From NCBI RefSeq assembly GCF_018294505.1, contig NC_057811.1, forward strand, positions 402,693,669-402,757,668: DNA of 64,000 bases, written 5' to 3'. Origin of the DNA: Triticum aestivum (lineage: Eukaryota; Streptophyta; Magnoliopsida; Poales; Poaceae). Below are positions 32,534 through 44,802 of the stretch, one piece after another (within the stretch, counting starts at the first letter, position 1; every line of letters begins with the position of its first letter). The notes below the pieces were generated by a model, which had not been told where the DNA came from, did not search any database, and saw only the letters and a program-made list of their open reading frames with translations. The position numbers and the translations under genes were made by a program.

Positions 32534-35141
32534 AAACCTCCTATAATAATAGATGGAATTATTCCAATAGAATTGATACTGTGGACTTGAGGTTGTTTGC
32601 TCAGAAAGTGTATCGTATGCTCATTACCATTAACATGAAAAGTGACATTGCCCTTGTTGCAATCAATAACAGCCCGTTAAAATAGTAACATTTGCAACCA
32701 CAACAGGCACATCCTCACAAATACCGACAGGTATAGCAGTTGATTTATCAGCCATTTGCAAAGATATTTCAGTAGGTGTCAACTTATTCAAATCAAGTCT
32801 ACGATATAAAGAGAGAGGCATAACACTAACACTGGCTCCAAGATCACATAAAGCAGTTCTAACATAGTTTATTTTAATGGAGCATGGTATAGTTGGTACT
32901 CCTGGATCTCCAAGTTTCTTAGGTATTCCACCCTTAAAAGTATAATTAGCAAGCATGGTGGAAATTTCAGCTTCCGGTATCTTTCTATTATTTGTAACAA
33001 TTTCTTTCATATACTTAGCATAAGGATTCATTTTAAGCATATCAGTCAAACACATACGCAAGAAGATAGGTCTAATCATTTCAGCAAAGCGCTCAAAATC
33101 CTCATCATCCTTTTTCTTGGATGGTTTGGGAGGAAAAGGCATGGGTTTCTGAACCCATGGTTCTCTTTCTTTACCGTGCTTCCTAGCAACAAATTCTCTC
33201 TTATCATAATGTTGATTCTTTGATTGTGGGTTATCAAGATCAACATCAAGTTCAATTTCTACATCATTGTCATTACTAGGTTGAGCATCAACATGAACAT
33301 CATCATTAACATTATCACTAGGTTCATGTTCATTTCCAGATTGTGTTTCAGCATCAGAGATAGAAATATGATTCTCAGGTGTGTCTATAACAGGTTCACT
33401 AGAAGCATGCAAAGTCCTTTCATTTTTCTTTTTCTTCCTCTTAGAAGGACTAGGTGTATCAACATTATTTCTTTGAGAATCCTGCTCAATTCTCTTAGGG
33501 TGACCTTCAGGATACAAAGGTTCCTGAGTCACTTTACCCCTGCTAGTTGCAACTCTAACAGCAAAGTCATTATTCTTACTATTCAATTCATTGAGCAAAT
33601 CATTCTGAGCTTTAAGTACTTGTTCTACTTGAGTGGTAACCATAGAAGCATGTTTACTAATGAGTTTAAGTTCACCCTTAACTCTAGACATATAATCACC
33701 CAAGTGTTCAATCATATAAGCATTGTGTTTTAATTCTCTGCCAAAATAAGCATTGAAGTTTTCGTGCTTAACCATAAAGTTATCAAAATCATCCAGACAT
33801 TGGCTAACAAATTTAGTAGGAGGGATTTCAGCTTTATCATATCTATAGAGAGAATTTACCTTTACTACCTGTGTCGGGTTATCAAGACCATGTGTTTCTT
33901 CAACAGGTGATGAATTAAGACCATGTATTGCTTCAACAGGAGGTAAATTCTTAACATCTTAAGCTTTAATACCTTTTTCCTTCATAGATTTCTTTGCCTC
34001 TTGCATATCTTCAGGACTGAGAAATAGAATACCCCTTTTCTTCGGAGTTGGCTTAGGAGTTGGTTCAGGAAGTGTCCAATTATTTTCATTAGTCAACATA
34101 TTATTCAATATAATTTCAGCTTGATCAACTGTTCTTTCCCTGAAAACACAACCAACACAACTATCCAGGTGGTCTCTGGAAGCATCGGTTGGTCCATTAT
34201 AAAAGATATCAAGTATTTCATTTTTCTTGAGAGGATGATCAGGCAAAGCATTAAGTAATTGGAGAAGCCTCCCCCAAGCTTGTGGGAGACTCTCTTCTTC
34301 AATTTGCACAAAATTATATATTTCCCTCAAAGCAGCTTGTTTCTTATGAGCGGGGAAATATTTAGCAGAGAAGTAATAAATCATATCCTGGGGACTACGC
34401 ACACAACCAGGATCAAGAGAATTAAACCATATCTTAGCATCACCCTTTAATGAGAAACGAAATAATTTAAGGACATAACAGTAGCGAGTTTTCTCATCAT
34501 TAGTGAACAGGGTGGCTATATCATTTAATTTAGTAAGATGTGCCACAACAGTTTCAGATTCATAGCCATAAAAAGGATCAGATTCAACCAAAGTAATTAT
34601 CTCAGTATCAACAGAGAAATCATAATCCTTATCAGTAATAAAGATAGGTGAAGTAGCATAAGCAGGATGATATTTCATTCTAGCACTCAGAGATTTTTCT
34701 TTCAGCTTAACTAATAATTTCTTAAGATCACTTCTATCATTGCAAGCAAGAAAGTCTCTAGCAGTTTCTTCATCCATAACAACCCTCAGGCACAACAGGC
34801 AATTCATATCTAGGGGGAGAATCTTCGTCATCACTTTCATCAATATTATCAGTTTCAATAATTTCATTCTCTTTAACCCTAGCAAGTTGTTCATCAAGAA
34901 ATTCACCAAGTGGCACAGTAGTATCAAGCATAGAAGTAGTTTCATCATAAGTATCATGCATAGGAGAAGTGGGATCATCAATAACATGCGACATATCAGA
35001 ATTAATAGCACAAGCAGGTTTAGGTGTCGCAAGCTTACTCAAAACAGAAGGTGAATCAAGTGTAGAGCTAGATGGCAGTTCCTTACCTCCCCTCGTAGTT
35101 GAGGGATAAATCTTGGTTTTTTCGTCTTTCAAGTTCTTCAT
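32534..35141 (-). pseudogene. M1 gag-protease (Athila-type gypsy), broken; no pol
   Basis: Starts at ATG 35141 (MKNLKDEKTKIYPSTTRG). Gag follows with an acidic N-terminal part and a capsid-like retrotransposon gag region (AKIWFNSLDPG, YYFSAKYFPAHKKQ). A lysine-rich linker leads to a retropepsin-like segment with CDLGASVSVMPLSLY, in which D-L-G-A-S takes the place of the usual D-T/S-G. Lesions: a frame change near 34790, TAA at 33959-33961, and a deletion with frame change at about 32663-32680. The expected protease part between TILT and AVIDCNKG appears to be missing. The frame then runs to 32539 and, past the Tekay element, ends at 21565. Reverse transcriptase, RNase H and integrase are absent, so this family needs pol from elsewhere. 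Confidence 0.8.
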
Positions 35142-35190
35142 AGTGACCAGCAGATATAAATCCCAAGTGACTCAAAGAATAGAGCTATGC

Positions 35191-35208
35191 TCCCCGGCAA
35201 CAGCGCCA
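35191..35208 (-). other. M1 primer binding site (tRNA-Asp type)
   Basis: The minus strand reads TGGCGCTGTTGCCGGGGA, the complement of the tRNA-Asp 3' end with one mismatch, 11 bp from the LTR. Confidence 0.75.
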
Positions 35209-35219
35209 GAAAATAGTCT

Positions 35220-36606
35220 TGATAACCCACAAGTATAGGGGATCGCAACAGTTTTCGAGGGTAGAGTATTCAACCCAAATTTATTGATTCGACACAAGGG
35301 GAGCCAAAGAATATTCTCAAGTATTAGCAGTTGAGTTGTCAATTCAACCACACCTGGATAACTTAGTATCTGCAACAAAGTGTTTAGCAGCAAAGTAATA
35401 TGGAAGTAACGGTAACGGTGGCAAAAGTAACAGTAGCAGTTTTGTAGTGATTGTAACAGTGGCAACGGTAAAGTAAATAAGCGAAGTACAATATGTGAAA
35501 AGCTCGTAGGCATTGGATTGGTGATGGAGAATTATGCCGGATGCGATTATTCATGCAACAGTTATAACATAGGGTGACACAGAACTAGCTCCAATTCATC
35601 AATGTAATGTAGGCATGTATCCCGAATATAGTCATACGTGCTTATGGAAAAGAACTTGCATGACATCTTTTGTCCTTACCCTCCCGTGGCGGCGGGGTCC
35701 TAATGGAAACTAAGGGATATTAAGGCCTCCTTTTAATAGAGTACCGGACCAAAGCATTAACACATAGTGAATACATGAACTCCTCAAACTACGGTCATCA
35801 CCGGGAGTGGTCCCGATTATTGTCACTTCGGGGTTGCCGGATCATAACACATAGTAGGTGACTATAGACTTGCAAGATAGGATCAAGAACTCACATATAT
35901 TCATGAAAACATAATAGGTTCAAATCTGAAATCATGGCACTCGGGCCCTAGTGACAAGCATTAAGCATAGCAAAGTCATAGCAACATCAATCTCAGAACA
36001 TAGTGGATACTAGGGATCAAACCCTAACAAAACTAACTCGATTACATGATAAATCTCATACAACCCATCACCGTCCAGCAATCCTACGATGGAACTCCTC
36101 ACGCACAACGGTGAGCATCATGAAATTGGTGATGGAGGATGGTTGATGATGACGATGGCGACGGATTCCCCTCTACGGAGCCCCGAACGAACTCCAGATC
36201 AGCCCTCCCGACAGAGATTAGGGCTTGGCGGCGGCTCCGTATCGTAAAACGCGATGAATCCTTCTCTCTGATTTTTTTTCTCCCCGAACGTGAATATATA
36301 GAGTTGGAGTTGAGGTCGGTGGAGCTCCAGGGGGCCCACGAGGTAGGGGCGCGCCCCCCACCCTCGTGGACAGGGTGTGGGCCCCTTGGCCTTGATTCTT
36401 TCGCCAGTACTTTTTATTAATTCCAAAATAATTCTCCGTTGATTTTTAGGTCATTCCGAGAACTTTTATTTCTGCACAAAAATAACACCATGGCAATTCT
36501 GCTGAAAACAGCGTCAGTCCGGGTTAGTTCCATTCAAATCATGCAAGTTATAGTCCAAAACAAGGGCAAAAGTGTTTGGAAAAGTAGACACGATGGAGAC
36601 GTATCA
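35220..36606 (-). repeat. M1 5' LTR
   Basis: 1387 bp; its plus-strand ends are TGATAACCCACAAG and GAGACGTATCA. It has a GC palindrome core at 36346-36357 and, on the minus strand, a TATA-like CTATATATT near 36294-36302. Same family as the solo LTR at 47436-48850. The right flank ATCAC (36607-36611) is the M2 LTR; the left end of M1 and its other flank lie outside the window. Confidence 0.85.
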
Positions 36607-37470
36607 ATCACGCAAGTCTGAAACCCAAAGCTAAGCATCTCTCCCATTGCAAGAGAAACCAATCTAGTTGGCCAAACCAAACCGATAATTCGAAGAGAAA
36701 TACAAAGATACCAAATAATGTATATAAGAATTCGGAGAAGATTCAAATAATATTCATAGATAAGCTGATCATAAATCCACAATTCATCGGATCTCGAGAA
36801 ACACACCGCAAAAGAAGATTACATCGGATAGATCTCTAAGAACATCGAGGAGAACATGGTATTGAGAATCAAAGAGAGAGAACAAGCCATCTAGCTACTA
36901 GCTACGGACCCGTAGGTCTGTGGTAACTACTCACGCTTCATCGGAAGGGCAATAGAGTTGATGTAGAAGCCCTCCGTGATTGAATCCCCCTCCGGCAGGG
37001 TGCCGGAAAAGGTCCCAAGATGGGATCTCACGGGTACAGAAGGTTGCTGCGGCGGAAAAGTGTTTTCGTGGATGCTTCTGGCGATTCTGGAATATTTGAG
37101 AATATATAGGAGGAAGAGCTAGGTCAGGAGGCCACCGAGGGGCCCACAAGGTAGGGGGCGCCCCCCAGGGTGCGCCCTCCACCCTTGCCGCCGCCTCTTG
37201 GCTCTTCTGACTTGCACTCCAAGTCCCCTGGGTGTCTTTTGGTCCAAGAAAAATCATCATGAAGTTTCATTCCGTTTGGACTCCGTTTGGTATTCCTTTT
37301 CTGCGAAGCTCAAAAACAAGGAAAAAACAGAAACTGGCGTTGGGCTCTAGGTTAATAAGTTAGTCCCAAAAATAATATAAAATAGCATATTAATGCATAT
37401 AAAACATCCAAAACAGATAATATAATAACATGGAACAATCAAAAATTATAGATACGTTGGAGACGTATCA
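36607..37470 (-). repeat. M2 3' LTR, right part only
   Basis: Matches 46262-47124 of the M2 5' LTR. It is cut at 36606 by insertion of M1; the remaining part must lie left of the window. Confidence 0.8.
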
Positions 37471-38047
37471 AGCATCCCCAAGCTTAATTCCTGCTCGTCC
37501 TCGAGTAGGTAAATGATAAAAACAGAATTTTTGATGTGGAATGCTACCTAACATATTTATCCTTGTAATTTTCTTTATTGTGGCATGAATGTTCAGATCC
37601 ATAAGATTCAAAACAAAAGTTTAATATTGACATAAAAACAATAATACTTCAAGCATTAAAGCAATTATGTCTTCTCAAAATAACATGGCCAAAGAAAGTT
37701 ATCCCTACAAAATCATATAGTCTGGCTATGCTCCATCTTCATCATACAAAGTATTAAATCATGCACAACCCCGATGGCAATCCAAGCAATTGTTTTATAC
37801 TTTTGATGTTCTCAAACCTTTTCAACTTTCACGCAATACATGAGCATGAGCCATGGATATAGCACTATAGGTGCAATAGAATATGGTGGTTGTGGAGCAG
37901 ACAAAAAGAAGGAGATAGTCTCACATCAACTAGGCGTATCAACGGGATATGGAGATTAATAGATATCAATGTGAGTGAGTAGGGATTGCCATGCAACAGA
38001 TGCACTAGAGCTATAAGTTTATGAAAGCTCAAAAGAAACTAAGTGGA
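37471..38047 (-). mobile_element. M2 internal region next to its 3' LTR, non-coding
   Basis: Starts with the polypurine tract (minus strand AAGCTTGGGGATGCT, 37471-37485). No reading frame of note. It is interrupted at 38048 by the plus-strand LTR. Confidence 0.65.
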
Positions 38048-39709
38048 TGATACGTCTCCAACGTATCTATAATTTTTTATTGTTCCATGCTATTATATTA
38101 TCCATCTTGGATGTTTTATATGCATTTATATGTTGTTTTATATGATTTTTGGGACTAACCTATTAACCTAGAGCCTAGTGCCACTTTCTGTTTTTTCCTT
38201 GTTTTTGAGTTTTACAGAAAAGGAATACCAAACGGAGTCCAATTGACGTGCCAATTTTTGATGATTTTTTATGGACCAAAAGAAGCCCCCGGAGTAAAAG
38301 AGTTGGGCCAGAAGAGTCCCGAGCCGTCCACGAGGGTGGAGGGCGCGCCCCCCTATCTCGTGGACGACCCCTGACGTGAGACCGACGCCAAAAATTCCTA
38401 TAAATACAGAAACCCCCAGAAAGAAACCTAGATCGGGAGTTCCGCCGCCGCAAGCCTCTGTAGCCACCAAAAACCAATCGGGACCCTGTTCCGGCACCCT
38501 GCCGGAGGGGGAATCCCTCGCCGGTGGCCATCTTCATCATCCTGGCGCTCTCCATGACGAGGAGGGAGTAGTTCACCCTCGGGGCTAAGGGTATGTACCA
38601 GTAGCTATGTGTTTGATCTCTCTCTCTCTCTCTCGTGTTCTTGATTCGGCACGATCTTGATGTATCGCGAGCGTTGCTATTATAGTTGGATCTTATGATG
38701 TTTCTCCCCCTCTACTCTCTTGTAATGGATTGAGTTTTCCCTTTGAAGTTATCTTATCGGATTGAGTCTTTAAGGATTTGAGAACACTTGATGTATGTCT
38801 TGCATGTGTTTATCTGTGGTGACAATGGGATATTCACGTGATCTACTTGATGTATGTTTTGGTGATCAACTTGTGGGTTCGGTGACTTGTGAACTTATGC
38901 ATAGGGGTTGGCACACATTTTCGTCTTGACTCTCAGGTAGAAACTTTGGGGCACTCTTTGAAGTTCTTTGTGTTGGTTGAATAGATGAATCTGAGATTGT
39001 GTGATGCATATCGTATAATCATACCCACGGATACTTGAGGTGACATTGGAGTATCTAGGTGACATTAGGGTTTTGGTTGATTTGTGTCTTAAGGTGTTAT
39101 TCTAGTACGAACTCTAGGATAGATCGAACGGAAAGAATAGCATTGTGTTATTTTACTACGGACTCTTGAATAGATCGATCAGAAAGGATAACTTTGAGGT
39201 GGTTTCGTACCCTACAATAATCTCTTCGTTTGTTCTCCGCTATTAGTGGCTTTGGAGTGACTCTTTGTTGCATGTTGAGGGATTGTTATATGATCTAATT
39301 ATGTTATCATTGTTGAGAGAACTTGCACTAGTGAAAGTATGAACCCTAGGCCTTGTTTCCTAGCATTGCAATACCGTTTACGCTCACTTTTGCCACTTGC
39401 TACCTTGCTGTTTTTATATTTTCAGATTACAAAAACCTATATCTACCATCCATATTGCACTTGTATCACCATCTCTTCGTCGCACTAGTGCACCTATACA
39501 ATTTACCATTGTATTGGGTGTGTTGGGGACACAAGAGACTCTTTGTTATTTGGTTGCAGGGTTGCTTCAGAGAGACCATCTTCATCCTACGCCTCCCATG
39601 GATTGATAAACCTTAGGTCATCCACTTGAGGGAAATTTACTACTATCCTACAAACCTCTGCACTTGGAGGCCCAACAACGTCTACAAGAAGAAGGTTGTG
39701 TAGTAGACA
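38048..39709 (+). repeat. 5' LTR of the acidic-ORF element
   Basis: 1662 bp, TGATACGTCTCC to GTAGTAGACA. It has a palindrome at 38326-38365 (9-bp arms, core GGGCGCGCCC) and TATAAATA at 38399-38406. It is about 100 bp longer than the LTR at 5387, partly through a local duplication near 39095-39190 (units of about 48 bp around TAGATCGA). Confidence 0.85.
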
Positions 39710-39722
39710 TCAAGCTCTTTTC

Positions 39723-39801
39723 TGGCACCGTTGCTGGGGAGGCAAGGAAAGCGGCACTAACACCCCGTCAACTAAGCTCTTTTCTGGCGCCGTTGCCGGG
39801 G
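39723..39801 (+). other. Duplicated primer binding site (tRNA-Asp)
   Basis: TGGCACCGTTGCTGGGG at 39723-39739 and TGGCGCCGTTGCCGGGG at 39785-39801, 62 bp apart, each preceded by AAGCTCTTTTC. Only the second is the exact complement of the tRNA-Asp 3' end. Confidence 0.85.
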
Positions 39802-39899
39802 AGGTTAGTGCTTGAAGGTATATCTTTAGATCTTGCAATCGAATCTTTTAGTTCCTTGTTTTATCACTAGTTTAGTCTATAAAAGAAAACTACAAAAAA

Positions 39900-40713
39900 A
39901 TGGAATTGAGGTTGCCTCATATGCTTCATCTTTTTAATATCTTTTGTGAAAATGATGGAAATGAAAATTGTGCTCAAGTGCTAGAAAAAGAATGCATTAG
40001 AATGTTTGGCACTAAAATATTTGGATGATGAGCATGATTGTAATGTTGTTAGTATGAATTCCTTGAATATCCATGATGCTAATGATATGCAAAGCCACAA
40101 GCTTGGGGAAGCTATATTTGATGAAGATGATATGTTTTGTCCCCCAAGTTTTGATGAGAAAATTTATTATGATGAAAGCATGCCTCTTATTTATGATGAT
40201 TATATTGATGAAAGTGGATTTGGAGAGGTCATGACTTTATTTAGTGATGAATCCACTATTTCGGAAGATGTTCCAATTGATTATGAGAACAAAGTTGCTA
40301 TCTATGATGATTATTGTGATGACATGTATGCTATAAAGATTAGTGATAACCATGAAACTTGTCATCTTGATTTTAATTTTCAATTTGATTATGCCTCACA
40401 TGATAGTTATTTTGTTGAGTTTGCTCCCACTTCTATTCACGAGAAGAAATTTGCTTATGTGGAGATTAATAAAAATTCTATGCTTGTGGCTCATGGAAAG
40501 AATGCTTTATGTGATAGTTATATTGTTTAGTTCATTCATGATGCTACTGAAAATTATTATGAGGGAGGAATATATGCTTGTAGGAATTGCAATAATATCA
40601 AGTTTCCTCTCTATGTGCTTAAAGTTTTAAAGTTATGCTTGTTTTGCCTTCCTATGCTAGTTGATTATTGTTCCCATAAGTTGTTTGCTCACAAAATACC
40701 TATGCATAGGTAG
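39900..40713 (+). pseudogene. Acidic ORF of the non-autonomous gypsy element
   Basis: Likely start ATG 39900 (MELRLPHMLHLFN). One base has been gained or lost near 39998-40010, after which the frame reads LALKYLDDEHDCN. There is an in-frame TAG at 40528-40530, and the frame ends at TAG 40711-40713. The protein is very rich in Asp, Glu, Tyr and Phe (FDEDDMFCPPSFDEK, IYDDYCDDMYAI) and shows no domain known to me. I recall similar frames as frequent in Triticeae repeats, which suggests a conserved part of this family rather than a host gene. Its role is unknown. It sits where gag would lie, just inside the primer site. Confidence 0.55.
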
Positions 40714-41444
40714 TGGGTTAGACTTAAATGTGTTACTAATATGCTTCATGATGCTCTCTTTATGTTTCAATTCTTATCTTTTATGTGAGCATCATTGAAA
40801 TCATCATGCCTAGCTAAAAGGCATTAAAGAAAAGCGCTTGTTGGGAGACAACCCAATATTTACCCCTACTGTTTTTGTGTGTTCACATGATTAAGCTACT
40901 GTATTAATCATGTTTTATAGCTTTTGTTTCAATAAAGTGCCAAGTAGAACCTTTGGGAAGACTTGGGTGAAAGTTAATGTGATCTTGCTGTAAAACAGAA
41001 ACTTTGCGCTCACGAGATTAGCTGTAAGTTTTTAAAGAAGAGTGCTTTCAAGTTGATTCTTTTTGCAGAAGATTAATAGACAAATTCCTCACGTCCACCA
41101 ATTTATTTCAGAATTTTTGGAGTTACAGAAGTATTTGAATGATACAGATTGCTACAGACTATTCTGTTTTTGACAGATTCTGTTTTCATTGTGTTGTTTG
41201 CTTATTTTGATGAACCTATGAGTAGTATCGGAGGGTATGAACCATGGAGAAGTTGGAATACAGTAGATATTACACCAATATGAATTTAGAATGAGTTCAC
41301 AACAGTAGCTAAGTGGTGATTTATTTTCTTATACTAACGGAGCTTACGAGTTTTCTGTTGAGTTTTGTGTTGTGAAGTTTTCAAGTTTTGGGTAAAGATT
41401 CGATGGACTATGGAATAAGGAGTGGCTAGAGCCTAAGCTTGGGA
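40714..41444 (+). mobile_element. Internal non-coding region of the acidic-ORF element
   Basis: AT-rich, no gene. Its end (GGTAAAGATTCGATGGACTA) matches the start of the internal parts at 608 and 3549. Its reverse complement resembles 7855-8240 and 42930-43320. Confidence 0.65.
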
Positions 41445-42017
41445 ATGCTTTGGTGTTATTTTAGTACGGACTCTTGGATAGATCGATCGGAAAGAATAGC
41501 TTTGAGGTGGTTTCGTACCCTACAAACAATTTCTTCTTATGTTCTCCGCTAGATAAGAACTTTGGAGTGATTCTTCGTTGCACGTTGAGGGATTGTTATA
41601 TGATCCAATTATATTAGCATTGTTGAGAGATTGCACTAGCGAAAGTACGGACCCTAGGCTTCATTTTCAAGCATTGCAATACCTTTTGTGCTCACTTTTA
41701 TCGTTTATTACCTTGTTGTTTTTTATTGTTACTATTACAAAAAGCAATATCTACTATCCATATTACACTTGTATCACCATCTCTTCGCCGAACTATTGCA
41801 CCTATACAAATTACCATTGTATTTGGTGTATTGGGGACACAAGAGACTTTTTATTATTTGGTTGCAGGGTTGTTTGAGAGAGACCATCTTCATCCTACAC
41901 CTCCCACGGATTGATAAACCTTAGGTCATCCACTTGAGGGAAATTTTCTACTGTCCTACAAAACTCTGCGCTTGGAGGCCCAACACGAGTCTACAAGAAC
42001 AAGTTGTGTAGTAGACA
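41445..42017 (+). repeat. 3' LTR remnant (last third)
   Basis: Matches 6374-6946. It is joined to internal sequence at a short shared GAATGC/ATATGC motif (41445-41448). Confidence 0.85.
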
Positions 42018-44797
42018 TAAGTATTGTGGCTGTTTTGAGGAAGGTATATGGTGGGTATATGATACCGGCGAAAGTTGCGTGGTATAGAGAGGCTAGCAAT
42101 GGTGGAAGGGTGAGAGTGCGTATAATCCATGGACTCAACATTAGTCATAAAGAACCCACATACTTATTGCAGAAATCTATTAGTCATCGAAACAAAGTAC
42201 TATGTGCATGCTCCTAGGGCGATAGATTGGTAGGAGAAGACCATCGCTCATCCTCGACCGCTGCTCATAAGGAAGACAATCAATAAATAAATCATGCTTC
42301 GACTTCGTTACATAACGGTTCACCATACGTGCATGCTACGGGAATCACAAACTTTAACACAAGTATTTCTACAATCCACAATTACTCACTAGCATGACTC
42401 TAATATCACCATCTTCATATCTCAAAACAATCATAAGGAATCAAACTTCTCATAGTATTCAATGCACTTTATATGAAAGTTTTTATTATATCCCTCTCGG
42501 ATGCCTATCATATTAGGACTAAATTCATAATCAAAGCAAATTACCATGCTATTTAAAGAGACTCTCAAAATAATATAAGCGAAGCAAGAGAGTTCAATAA
42601 TTTCTATAAAATAAAACCACCGCTGTGCTCTAAAAAGATATAAGTGAAGCACTAGAGCAAAATTGTCTAGCTCAAAAGATATAAGTGAAGCACATAGAGT
42701 ATTCTAATAAATCATGATTCATGCGTGTCCCCCCCCCCAAAATGTGTGTACAGCAAGGATGATTCTGACAAACTAAGAAGCAAAGACTCATATCATACAA
42801 GACGCTCCAAGCAAAACACATATCATGTGGTGAATAAAAATATAGCCTCAAGTAAATTAACGATAGACGAAGACGAAAGAGGGGATGCCATTCGGGGTAT
42901 CCCCAAGCTTAGGCTCTTGCCACTCCTTATTCCATAGTCCATCAAATCTTTACCCAAAACTTGAAAACTTCACAATACAAAACTCAACAGAAAACTCGTG
43001 AGATCCGTTAGTATAAGAAAATCAATCACCACTTTTGGTATTGTTGTGAACTCATTATTTATTTATATTGGTGTAATATCTACCGTATTCCAACTTTTCC
43101 ATGGTTCATAACCCCCGATACTAGCCATAGATTCATCAAAATAAGCAAACAACACTTAGAAAACAGAATCTGTCAAAAACAGAATAGTCTGTAGCAATCA
43201 GTAAACTTCGAATACTTCTGTAACTCAAAAAATTATGAAAAATTAGGACAACATAGGCAATTTGTATATCAATCTTGTGTAAAAAATTCAGAGCAAAATC
43301 ACTCTTCTGTGAATAATGAAAATTATTTTACTGGGCACAAAAGTTTCTGTTTTTCAGCAAGATCAAATCAAATATCACCGTAAGCCATCCCAAAGGTCTT
43401 ACTTGGCTCAAACACTAATTAAAACACCAAAACACAATTAATACAGTAGCATAATTGTGGCATTATTGAAAAACAATAGAAAAAACAAAAAACATAAAAA
43501 CGAAAATAAAATTGGGTTGCCTCCCAACAAGCGCTATTATTTAACGCCCCTAGCTAGGCATAAGGCAATAGATCTAGGTATTGTCATCTTTGGTATGCAA
43601 TTATTTTCTCATCAAGTCCTCCAAAACACGTCTTAACAAATATATTCTTTCCTTTATTTCCTTTCTTGTAGATGAACTCAAATCATGAAAAGGGCTTTGA
43701 TTAGTGATTTTGACATTCATAAACCCGTAATGGAGGTCATCACCATAAATATCATCATAAAGAATATGTATCTCGGTTTTGAAATAGAGATAAATAATAT
43801 TTTGAGCGGCATACTTTCATTGTGAACATAACAACCGAGAGATCTCGATATCTTCCATGCTACTCACATTATAGGCGGTTCCCAAACAGAATGGTAAAGT
43901 TTATACTCCCCCTCCACCAACAAGCATCAATCCATGGCTTGCTCGAAACAACGAGTGCCTCCAACTACCAAGAGTCCCAGGGGAGTTTTGTTTGCAATTA
44001 TTTTGATTTGATTTGCATAAAGCATGGGACTGGGCATCCCGGTGACCAGCCATTTTCTCGTGAGTGAGGAGCGGAGTCCACTCCTCTTGAGAATAACCCG
44101 CCTAGCATGGAAGATACAGACAGCCCTAGTTGATACATGAGCTATTCGAGCATACAAAACAGAATTTCATTTGAAGGTTTGGAGTTTGGCACATACAAAT
44201 TTACTTGGAACGACAGGTAGATACCGCATATAGGAAGGTATGGTGGACTCATATGGAATAACTTTGGGGTTTATGGAAGTGGATGCACAAGCAATATTCT
44301 CGCTTAGTACAAGTGAAGGCTAGAAGAGACTGGGAAGCGACCAACTAGAGAGCGACAACAGTCATGAACATGCATTAAAATTAATAAACATTGAGTGCAA
44401 GCATGAGTAGGATATAATCCACCATGAACATAAATATCATGGAGGCTATGTTGATTTTGTTTCAACTACATGTGTGAACATGTGCCAAGTCAAGTCACTC
44501 GAATCATTCAAAGGAGGATACCACCCTATCATACCACATCACAACCATTCTAATAGCATGTTGGCACACAAGGTAAACCATTATAAACTCCTAGCAAATT
44601 AAGCATGGCATGAGCAACTATAATCTCTAATTGTAATTGCAAACATGTTTATTCATAATAGGCTGAATCAGGAACGATGAACTAATCATATTTCCAAAAA
44701 CAAGAGAGGTCGAGTTCATACCAGCTTCTCTCATCTCACTCAGTCCATCATATATCGTCATTATTGCCTTTCACTTGCACGACCGAACGATCTGAAT
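42018..44797 (-). mobile_element. M2 internal non-coding block, paralogue of 6947-8325 + 17907-19293
   Basis: Nearly the same sequence as the M1 block, with scattered substitutions and small indels, and without the CACTA element. No gene seen. At 44797 the likeness ends: M1 goes on toward ORF1, M2 jumps to gag-like sequence. Confidence 0.8.
43399..43401. other. Empty CACTA target site (TTA)
   Basis: CAAAGGTCTTACTTGGCTC here corresponds to CAAAGGTCTTA + CACTA element + TTACTTGGCTC at 8315-8325 and 17907-17917. Confidence 0.95.
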
Positions 44798-44802
44798 ACT
44801 AA

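Larger units (their letters stand above)
38048..42017 (+). mobile_element. Non-autonomous plus-strand gypsy element with acidic ORF, 3' end deleted
   Basis: The 5' LTR (38048-39709), a duplicated primer site (39723-39801), an acidic ORF (39900-40713), non-coding internal sequence (40714-41444) and the last third of the 3' LTR (41445-42017) are present. It is the same family as the array at 1-6946. It encodes no gag, protease or pol that I can recognise. The right edge (GTAGTAGACA then TAAGTATTG) is the same insertion edge as at 6946. No exact target duplication is found on the left side, so the left flank is rearranged. Confidence 0.8.

Noticed and set aside
38035..38052. TAAGT as target duplication of the 38048 element
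   Set aside because: TAAGT follows the right end at 42018 but on the left it is separated from the LTR by GGA; the left flank also reads as ordinary M2 internal sequence. Not a clean 5-bp duplication.
39723..39801. tRNA-Asp gene fragments
   Set aside because: Only the 17-18 bases complementary to the tRNA 3' end are present, directly inside the LTR; these are primer sites, not tRNA genes.
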